Source: Lutraria lutraria (lineage: Eukaryota > Mollusca > Bivalvia > Venerida > Mactridae). From it: a stretch of DNA of 64,000 nt. Each line of letters starts with the position of its first letter. Position 1 is the first letter of the stretch. Both the position numbers and the translations under genes were made by a program. This document shows, piece after piece, positions 56,140 to 64,000 of the stretch. Where the stretch lies: assembly GCA_964023205.1 (NCBI GenBank), contig OZ026835.1:23201817-23265816 (forward strand), written 5' to 3'. The notes under the pieces were generated by a model. It was not told the origin of the DNA. It saw nothing but the letters and a program-made list of their open reading frames with translations, and made no database searches.

Positions 56140-57674
56140 ACAAGATTCTTACTCTGTGTTTTATACTTTATATCATACATTTTTAAGGGGCCGGTTTCCA
56201 CATTTTAAACAAAACGATGGACATTTATCTTAGTCTCGTAGGTTCATTATCTTTTGATTCATAATATCTTTTTTGATAGCCCTTCAAAATTCAAAGTCAA
56301 TTACTGTGGGGCACTTGAATGTTATTTTGTGTAATTCAATTGATACACTACTTACCTAAGTATGTAATTGGTCACGTAGATTAAATTCGTTAGAACATTT
56401 TTATTTGAGATAATATTGAAAATACAGTTTACATTTTGCTGATTGGGACCGAAATAAAGCAACCCGCTATTTAAATTTTGCCCTAGTCAGGCATTGACAT
56501 AACATGTGTAATAAGGTTACCTTTCAAAAGCTTGAAAGCGGCTCGGTTCGTTCATGAACAGGACATTGTTGTTCAGAAATAGATACTCAATATAGTTCAA
56601 GCGTAGTATGCACTCATTGTGACTCCTGATTAGAACCACGGTACCTTCAGTGCTTTGATTTCATGTCGTCACTTCGTTTCAAATACATATTGCGTTACTA
56701 TACTAATGGCTGTGCTAATCCGGTTCCTGGTTTCCGGAGACATGAACCTGGCTAATGGCTACGAAACGTGGAGAAGCTTGACTTCTATCAGTTATCTGCA
56801 GATATGTCATATTTTGGTCACCGCCGTTTTAGTTTTACTCATTGGTTAAGCTGAAATCAAGATTGGTCCTAATTGGTAATCTTTTTGAATAAATAAAAAC
56901 GTTCATGCACAGGCCATTTCTCATTCGGTACGTCAAAAATTGATCAAAGAAACTTCCTGATCGGGAAGCACTGATCGAACATTCATTCTACGTTAAGTGC
57001 TCAAAAAAGGAACTGTGGTTCAATCAAGTATAATTATGTTATCAATGAACAGCCTCAATCATTTGGGGACCCAAACAGGCCTTCGTTTTGATAGCACACA
57101 TTGTCATTGTAAGTCACCCAATACACCAGATACGATAAAGTGATATATTGACAATGAAAGATAAAAACAGTAAAGTTAAAGGTAGAAATCAACAATTGTC
57201 AAAGCTGAACATTGCTTAACAGAAATAACACATGACTTTGAACAGTGCCACTAAAATAACGAATTGGTAGACACCGACAAACATAACAACTACTGAAACA
57301 GGATTTGTTTTTCATTAACAGCAAAATATACTTTAGTTGAGGAAAGGATGAAATTCTTTTGCTGCCCTATATTAATAAGGCAGTTTAATTATCGTAGGTA
57401 TCCAAGTATACGCAAACTTATATGGCGCCAACATCATACGGAATTGCTTTACTATAACACCACGGATGTTCATGTTCTTTGTTCAACGTTACATCTGATG
57501 CAAAACAACTGGGTTTCAATAAAATTTAACATCTAGTCTACTATGCATGATTTGTTTTTTGTCTAATTTGGGTACATGATAACATCATTGTTTATCATTG
57601 TCAGCATTTTTACTGTCTCGATATTGCTAGCTATATACAAATGTATTTGATTTCTTTATCTTAAATTTACAAAT
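56140..57674. other. No recognised gene
   Basis: AT-rich DNA. The phrase TTCAGTGCTTTGATTTCA near 56648 is the dispersed edge motif also seen near 14868, 38034 and 62927. A 64-codon frame (56655-56849) has hydrophobic stretches but no recognisable family. Confidence 0.4.
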
Positions 57675-57860
57675 GTTTGCACGGGACACAGCGATGACAT
57701 GCACATCTCCTCTTGGTATTGAAGATTCCCTCAAAGTTTCATTGGAATCCACTGAATCCAATCAGTTTTGTGAGAAATCGCACGAAGACGAAACACGGAC
57801 GGCCTGACAACGCCAAAACAATATCCTACCTCCCGATTCCCTCGGCGGGGGATTAATAAT
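57675..57860 (+). repeat. 3' part of another GAC-tailed interspersed element
   Basis: GGTATTGAAGATTCCCTCAA, AGTTTCATTGGAATCCACTG and GAGAAATCGCACGAAGACGA lead to ACGGACGGCCTGACAACGCC and a terminal fold-back TACCTCCCGATTCCCTCGGC/GGGGGATTAATAA. The layout resembles the tails at 31800-31877 and 60640-60732. No left end was found. Confidence 0.5.
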
Positions 57861-58017
57861 ACGATTGACATGAATATATTAAAAATAATATCTATCTTCT
57901 ATCATGTGAGCGTCAAAAAGTTAATTTGTATTCTGTTATGAACGTATACGAGTACATCGTACAATCGCATAAAGTGGACATCGGAAATATTTTATTTATC
58001 ATATGCGCATGTGCACT

Positions 58018-58320
58018 AACACGTGTTCACATGTTAACTGTCACATGCACACGTGTTAATTATCACTAGCATATAATACCAAAAACACTATAGGAGAAAA
58101 CAAATCATGATAGAATTATATACTAGTATAGAAATGGGTTTGAATATGGAGGGGTTGCAAATTTGGGGATCAGGGTTGTAGTGAGCAGGGTTGGGGGAGG
58201 GAGTCCATCATTATTTGAGTGACTAAGTCATACGCCGTATACCAGTGACATGTGATGGTTAAAACACGTGGACAAGACTTAGTTATTGCATGAGCACACG
58301 CTGTTTACACGTTCGCACGT
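58018..58320. promoter_or_regulatory. Cluster of CACGTG E-box-like sites
   Basis: ACACGTGT occurs twice (near 58020 and 58051), ACACGTGG once (near 58264) and GCACGTGA once (near 58316), mixed with CACATG and ACATGT phrases and alternating purine/pyrimidine TATGCGCATGTGCAC. CACGTG is the core site of bHLH-type factors. No adjacent gene was found, so regulatory function is only a possibility. Confidence 0.25.
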
Positions 58321-58562
58321 GATAGTTATTACGTACGCACGGTCTCTGAACAGGCTTCTTTTTGCATACTTTTCAGTTACATGTATATCATCTTACTGTC
58401 AAATTTTGTCAGTAATAATATATACGTTTAATAAAATTGTCCGAGTTAAAAGAACATTACGAAGGACACATAATCAAATATAATTTTTCCGCGGCGGCGC
58501 CGTATTTCACAATCCTACAAAACTTTATTTCGAACGCTGCTAGATGGGCGGCGTAGTGAGAC

Positions 58563-58650
58563 TGCCTCCGTGGTCGTGTGAAAACCACATGTAGATATCT
58601 CACTAATAGAGGGTCATAGGTTACGCTCTGCTAACGACCTGATTCTTCAA
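58563..58650 (+). mobile_element. tRNA-Leu-like SINE, copy 4 (fragment)
   Basis: Begins TGCCTCCGTGGTCGTGTGAA, keeps the long arm ATCTCACTAATAGAGGGTCA and a decayed box B GGTTACGCTCTG, then GCTAACGACC. The body beyond about 58650 is not recognisable. More diverged than copies 2 and 3. Confidence 0.7.
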
Positions 58651-60222
58651 GTGAGCAAGGACTTATGTATGTATATAAGTCCTTGATGTGAGATAGTAGG
58701 ATTTGATAGAAAGTGAGACAAATGTGCTCCGAGTGTCCTTCATATTGTGTGTCGAACATATCTGTTTCATTTTCAATTTGTCGCAAATATGAATGTCTAC
58801 AAGCACATCGATCACACCTCGAGAGACAAATGAGCTCTTATACACTGCTTTCTTCGTCATTCGTTAAAATACATCATTAAATACGTTGATGTAATACAAT
58901 GTTTATTTCATCTATTTTTTATCTGAGTTTAACGTATTTGATGACCATTTTAATTATAATGGAACAAATGGAAGCTGATGGTATCAATGGGACATTCAAT
59001 TTATTTGTTAAAACAAATTTCATAATACCTAATTTGATTCTATCATTAATTTGTTTGAAAATTTGGCATATACAAGATAAAAACTAGAATAACTGCTTAA
59101 CGTATCTGACGACTGATTAAACTATTAATTTTCACGTTTTGACAAATAGTCAACAATTTCAGAGATATGTTTGTATAAATGAAAGAAAATGCTTACGTCT
59201 ATAAAATGTTATGAACTTAAAGGTACACAGTCGTACCTTATATATTTTGTTCATTTCCTTCTATATCGTTTATTTCATGGTGATGATAATACGTTCAACG
59301 TATCTGATACGCTTAATAGGCCCGCCGTGTACCTTTTTTGTCAATATTAACTGGATGATAAACTCAACCGCTGCCTAAACTGATTTCAAAAAGCGAAGAT
59401 GGTACACTTTTAGTAACATCTGCAAGTTTAAGGTAGTTCGCGGTGTTGCTCGGCAAAAAAAGAAAGTTTGTTAGAATGGCATGAAATTTGAAGGCATTAT
59501 ACCCGAAGTAGCAGCGCTTACGAAAATATTGTTCTTTATACAGTTTGACGTCGGTAACATAGCAACTAAACGACGTTAAAATGCCATCTAGCTGCACCAG
59601 CTAGGTGAACGACTGCTTGTACTTTTCCCCTTGTAACTTTGCTATAAATTGTCATAAATTGAAAATTCGAACTTTGCGGATGAGCGAATGCTGTGGTCTA
59701 CCGAGTGATCATCATCAATGCTTTGAATATCCATGACCGCCCGGCGTGTCGGAAATTAATCGACGTCAAAACGTCATTAAGGGGACGTTTTTGCGACGTA
59801 AAATATTCAGATAAATGCAAATGTAGCTAAAACGCCGCGGTAGAAGTTTTAAAAAAATAATGTTATGTAAAACAGTAATTTAACTACACATTAAGCGAAA
59901 ATAATCTATACCTCTTCAGGCTACTTTTTTCAGTATCGTAACGTTTCCTTAAGTCATACCGGCATGCCAAAATGACGAAGTCAATCATCCTGCATACGCA
60001 TAAAGACAATGTTTTGTTTGGGAAATATTCATCATTTGGTCTGATTTGTACTATAACTAGATGATGAAGATTATCGATGTACGAAAACTATTATTGTGAA
60101 GAGAATAATCCGAAACACTGTATGTTTGAAGATGTACATGTTCGTTTTTGATATTATTGAAGTGTTTGTACAGACAGTATGTGTAATTTGTTATGTTAGT
60201 GTTGCTCCATCCAAGTAAATAA
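58651..60222. other. No recognised gene; one short inverted repeat
   Basis: AAAGGTACAC (59219-59228) and GTGTACCTTT (59328-59337) form a perfect 10-base inverted repeat about 100 bp apart, possibly a tiny MITE. Nothing else could be supported; AT-rich frames lack motifs. Confidence 0.4.
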
Positions 60223-60732
60223 CTAGAGCTTTGTCACAGAAGTGACTAATACCCCTGCCGCCGCTTTGACACTAAGAATGCGACAGTACACTGTATGACT
60301 AAGTTCAAGGGGCACATAACTCTTAAATGAGTGAATCACAGGTATAAAAACTATGTCTTGCACATCTGCATTTCACAGTGATAATATATTTCAAGTTTCA
60401 ATTTACTCACTTGAAAATGTGGAAGTAGTTTGCTCCACAAACATTAATGAGCAAAGAATGCGACAGTACACTGAATGGCTAAGTTCAAGGGCACATAATT
60501 CTAGAACGTTTGAATCACTGGGCATGGAACTTGTGTCCTGCACGTCTACACTTCATGGTAATAACACATTTCAAGTTTCATTTCAATCGCTTAAGGAATA
60601 TGGTAGTAGATCGCTCCGCAAAATGGTGATATTATGGGGACGGACCAACCGACAGACCAACCAACTGACCGACCGACCGACAGAGTTACTCCTATTTACC
60701 CCCTCTCAAACTTCGATTGCCGGGGTATAACA
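60223..60732 (+). mobile_element. Third tandem-core interspersed element family
   Basis: It starts near CTAGAGCTTTGTCACAGAAG with TGACTAATACCCCTGCC. Two core units 180 bp apart follow (AAGAATGCGACAGTACACTG at 60274 and 60454, each with TTCAAGG(G)GCACATAA, ATTTCAAGTTTCA and TTGCTCC/TCGCTCC). The tail is GGGACGGACCAACCGACAGA and further GACC/GACCGACC repeats, and it ends GATTGCCGGGGTATAACAA. ATACCCC near the start and GGGGTAT at the end are inverted. Noncoding; the layout parallels the pearl-like family. Confidence 0.75.
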
Positions 60733-61607
60733 ACATGTATAAACAGAAAATAAGATAAAAAAAATTATGGAAAGAATTGTATATAATTATATAATATTAT
60801 TCAAATTCCAAAATTCGAAATCTTTTCGGTTTGTATAGCCTATTAAAAGATAACTCTATATAAATATGCATTTAATATCATCCTAAAACAAAGAATCTAA
60901 GAATTATAGAAGAAATTATATTCAGATTACAGAGAAATGCACCAAATTACCATACCACTTCGTTCAAATTATCTCCCTTATTAAAAACCACAAAATGTGA
61001 TTCTGACTTTGTTTTCCTGTTTTTCTGCCTCAAATCATTAATCTAACATCCTTATTAAATCCATATCTAAAAGTCAAACATTCATTTTGTTGATTATGAT
61101 CATAAAAAATAGATATTATGTAAAGATGTGTCGGAGGACTGTGGGAAAAACATTCATTAATTACATAAAATGCTTATAAAAACAACAGGAAGTTATCCAT
61201 AAACTAATTATCACTAAAGATCAATAAAATGTATGACCCTCTTATATGCATGACTAGACTATAGACACTTTGCTGACCGTGAAAAGACAGGATAAAAAGG
61301 GGGTCAGTTGCTTTCCTTTCTCAAATTATGCATGTGAAGAAAAAAACTGACGGAAAAGTTGATTTGGAAAATATCTAGCACATGCTGAAGTATTTCGGCA
61401 AAGATTGCTATTAATTATGGAAGGAAACCTTTATTACTCGTTGTTGTATTGAAACCGAAAGGGTATCCTCGGTCTATTTTTAGAAATGTGTACTTCCTAT
61501 TTTGACTTGTATTTCTAATTATGTAAACAACGAAACATGTCAGACAGGCCGTGCACAGTAAGAAAAACGTGTTTTAATTAATCTCCTTTATCAGTAAAAG
61601 GTTTTAG
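60733..61607. other. No recognised gene
   Basis: AT-rich DNA with no supported tandem or inverted-repeat element and no motif-bearing frame. Confidence 0.4.
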
Positions 61608-61611
61608 TTAA

Positions 61612-61980
61612 GGTTGGCCCGAAAAATTGCCACCACTACAGAGTTCGATCAAAACCTTTTAAGATTTAATGACGGCAAAATGAAGCTATATTAACTTTTT
61701 CGGATTTGTAAATGATTCAGCATTGTGCACAGTAAAATTCATAGCTTAATATACAAAATTATCGGAGCAGTACAAGAATTAACGCGAAAATAAAAACAAA
61801 ACATATGCAACATATCGCTCCACTAGGTGGCCGTTTTTTGAGCGGTTTCAATGGAAATATCATTTGAATACATCATTTTTGCTTTAGTCAATACTTGGAA
61901 GGATGTTCCTGCAAAAAGATTTTCTTGTGCGTTGACTTCTAGAAACTGAACACTTTTCGGAAGGAAACCGGCGACCCACC
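61612..61980. mobile_element. Possible TTAA-flanked short inverted-repeat element (369 bp)
   Basis: TTAA at 61608-61611 and 61981-61984 flank ends GGTTGGCCCG (left) and GGTGGGTCGC (right, reverse complement), an imperfect 10-base inverted repeat. No coding capacity. The TIR is short and imperfect, so this could be chance; the TTAA on both sides argues for a piggyBac-type MITE. Confidence 0.45.
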
Positions 61981-61984
61981 TTAA

Positions 61985-62925
61985 GTATTAAAATATATTT
62001 GCCTTATTTATGTTTATTCAACACCACTTTCGTGCATTTAGCTAGTTTTGAAAGCGAGGTTTAATTTTTGGCAGGGGTCTTAAAATAGTTCTATCTAGGG
62101 TGCGCACCCTAGTTAGGAAATACCTATTCAATAATGAAAAAGTGTTTTAAAATGGGTATTTTTCGGCTCTCCAAGTGAAATCCATATACTTCGAATTCAA
62201 AATAACGTATACAATCACTTTTTTAAAAGTTCTTTCTACTCAAATATTCCAACGTAAAACCTTTAATCCCATTAGGGGCAATAAAACAATTAAGAGATTA
62301 GACCTCATGTGGATTTTGGGGGGCTCACTTATATACTAGCTGTTCAATGTCTTTAAGAATACATATGCCCTATGGCAATGTGCATGAAAGGGTTTCGGGT
62401 AACCAGGAAATAAACCTCATCTTTAGTATCCTGTACTAGTGATAAATCATAGATAACGACATAACTTATTCAGTAAGATGTTTTAGTGAAGCCTCTGGCA
62501 GTTGAAGTGTATCTCATTCTACGACTTTATAAGCAAACCCTTTTACTACACGTTTAATTTGGTTATACATTATTGAATCAACTGCATTTGATCAATTGCG
62601 TATCATATAGATACACATGTACCATTGCCATTTGTATGAATGAAGCACCTTACAAAACACTATCTTCCTTCAGGTGCTCATTCTAAATAGATGCGTCGTG
62701 ATTGCAATTCTCACTGCCAAATGATCATGGTTCATGTATCCAGAGAATGTATCACATGAAACTTAAACGTAAATTTTAAAAATTCGGAAGTTGACTTACA
62801 TTTTTTCCGTATAAAACATGGATTTTGACCACCTTGTGAGATCAAACCTCTCAGACATATACATGTATGGAATTCATTCTCGTAAAGATCATGATTCAAC
62901 AAGGGAGACAATTCTGAATGACTAA
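61985..62925. other. No recognised gene; one perfect palindrome
   Basis: A perfect 18-bp palindrome CTAGGGTGCGCACCCTAG lies at 62095-62112. Otherwise nothing is recognised in this AT-rich stretch. Confidence 0.4.
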
Positions 62926-63715
62926 AATCAAAGCACTGAAAGCTAGATACAAGATACAAAATTATTGTATTTATAGTCGGTTTAAATATAACAAAATAAC
63001 ATTAGCTCCCGAAAAATGAATCATTCTCCGTTTGGAACATCGGTTATCTAAGTTTAAAAATGAGTTGATGATAAACCAATCAAAATTATTCTATAGTCAA
63101 AGTATTTATCACAGAAAATGCAATATCGATGCAAAATTTATTACCAACACTTCAAGCATTGCACTGTCAGAAGTGCTTAAAAATACAAAACTTTTTGTAG
63201 ATAATTAAAATAAGGCACTGTCTAGAACTGGGATTGAAACATTTGTCAAAATAAAAAATAGGATTTTAATTAGCCTCAGGTATGTAATTTAATTAGGACT
63301 GTTCAAATTTGAAGTAATGACACTGCTCTCCCATAAACCCAAAACATTCTGAACTCCAAAATTTGATTTTTTACGGTTATGAAAGTCAGATCGGGATTCG
63401 AACCCGAATTTCCCCATAGCCAATTACAGGCCTGGGTTGCTTTATCCAATTAAGCTATCTGACCATATAATTGTAGGTAAACTGAAATTCTATAAATTAG
63501 TTTGTTTTTTAATAATAGTTAAATAATGTATTTAAAAGTGAGGAAATTAACAAACATAAAACATTTGTTTTGAAATAAACAATGATTATTACAGAATCTC
63601 TCTAGATAAGCTGTGTCATGGACTTATATGTATTTGTATAAGGCATTGGCTGTGGTAAAAGTATGAATGGTTAAATTAAAAGTTGTTAACATGTACAGTA
63701 CCATGTTTTAAATAC
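62926..63715 (+). repeat. Interspersed repeat with central tRNA-like fold, copy 2
   Basis: The part from 63222 to 63715 matches 39030-39490 in order: GTCTAGAACTGGGATT, AGGATTTTAATTAG, TTCAAATTTGAAGTAAT, the tRNA-like block, AAAAGTGAGGAAATTAACAA and GATTATTACAGAATCTC. The left part shares AAATCAAAGCACT(G/A)AAAGC and AATAAGGCACTG(T/C)CT with 38034-38170, suggesting the full repeat is about 800 bp or more. No coding frame. Confidence 0.65.
63384..63464 (-). other. tRNA-like sequence with elongated anticodon helix, copy 2
   Basis: Same 81-base fold as at 39210-39290. The acceptor stem and T arm are identical. The D stem is GCTT/AAGC, where copy 1 has GCTT/GAGC, so a G-U pair is replaced by A-U and pairing is kept. 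The anticodon region again has CCCA/TGGG plus an inner GCC/GGC pair and no 7-base loop. It is not a standard decoding tRNA. Confidence 0.6.
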
Positions 63716-64000
63716 TGGAATAGCCCCGGGGCCATTCCCAGAATCAAAGATGTATAGTATATAAAAGTCTTTACCAGAATATACTGAAATACACCTCCAA
63801 ATATGGAAATACACCAGTTACTTACTGAGAATATTATATTTTGTATAAATATTATTAAATAACACCTGGCCATAAGAGCAACATTATAACATTCCTTGCA
63901 ACTTGATAAGAAGCATCTAAAACTTACAGTGACATTATATTATACCTAAACAATGATACTACATGTATACAACACTGAAGGTCATACACTTAAAAGTCAA
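63716..64000. other. No recognised feature
   Basis: AT-rich DNA with TACTGGAATAGCCCCGGGGC near 63714 forming a short GCCCCGGGGC palindrome. Nothing else is supported. Confidence 0.35.

Noticed and set aside
56655..56849. Small membrane protein gene
   Set aside because: Hydrophobic stretches only; no start context, no family recognised and AT-rich chance frames of this size are common here.
59432..59952. TTAAGG...CCTTAA bounded MITE
   Set aside because: Beyond the first six bases the ends do not match as inverted repeats well enough to support an element.

Overview
This window looks like non-genic, repeat-packed DNA from an AT-rich animal genome, most probably a bivalve mollusc. That inference rests on the repeat types: interspersed elements with tandem internal cores like the oyster 'pearl' family, tRNA-derived SINEs, LINEs and many short cut-and-paste transposons. 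No convincing host protein-coding gene, rRNA or functional tRNA was found. Nearly every open frame longer than 60 codons is a shadow of a repeat or a fragment of a dead transposon.

Layout. 1-10 kb: a degraded non-LTR retrotransposon (ORF1 950-1648, ORF2 about 2093-6653) interrupted by a pearl-like element (2722-4033). Just beyond its 3' region sits a hAT transposon (6962-9917) with a perfect 8-bp target duplication and a broken BED zinc finger. That hAT is itself interrupted by a second pearl-like copy. 10-15 kb: a 967-bp Tc1/mariner-type non-autonomous element, a 55-bp minisatellite, a third pearl-like copy and two tRNA-like SINE heads in opposite orientation. 15.2-27.15 kb: a satellite array with three nested periods: sub-repeats of about 186 bp, monomers of 557 bp, and trimeric (ABC) higher-order units of 1671 bp.

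27-41 kb: an L1-type LINE relic (28.4-31.1 kb) holding an in-frame 27-bp minisatellite and a pearl-like insertion; a 1165-bp hAT-type element with long terminal inverted repeats; a pearl-like copy split by a PIF/Harbinger-type element; an inverted pair of exon-like segments; a SINE; a repeat with a central tRNA-like fold; another pearl-like copy; and a minus-strand LINE relic. 41-47 kb: old, decayed tandem repeats carrying a dead Tc1/mariner transposase and a TTAA-flanked element. A neighbouring repeat unit shows what that element's empty site looked like. 47-64 kb: mostly unrecognised AT-rich DNA with LINE 3' ends, tRNA-Leu-like SINEs, minisatellites, short inverted-repeat elements and a second copy of the tRNA-like repeat.

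Nothing here acts as a pathway. The information lies in the insertion layers (LINE, then hAT, then pearl-like; pearl-like, then Harbinger), the satellite architecture, and regulatory-like motifs carried by repeats, notably direct-repeat nuclear-receptor half-sites in the pearl-like core units. All family names come from motif reading; no database search was possible.
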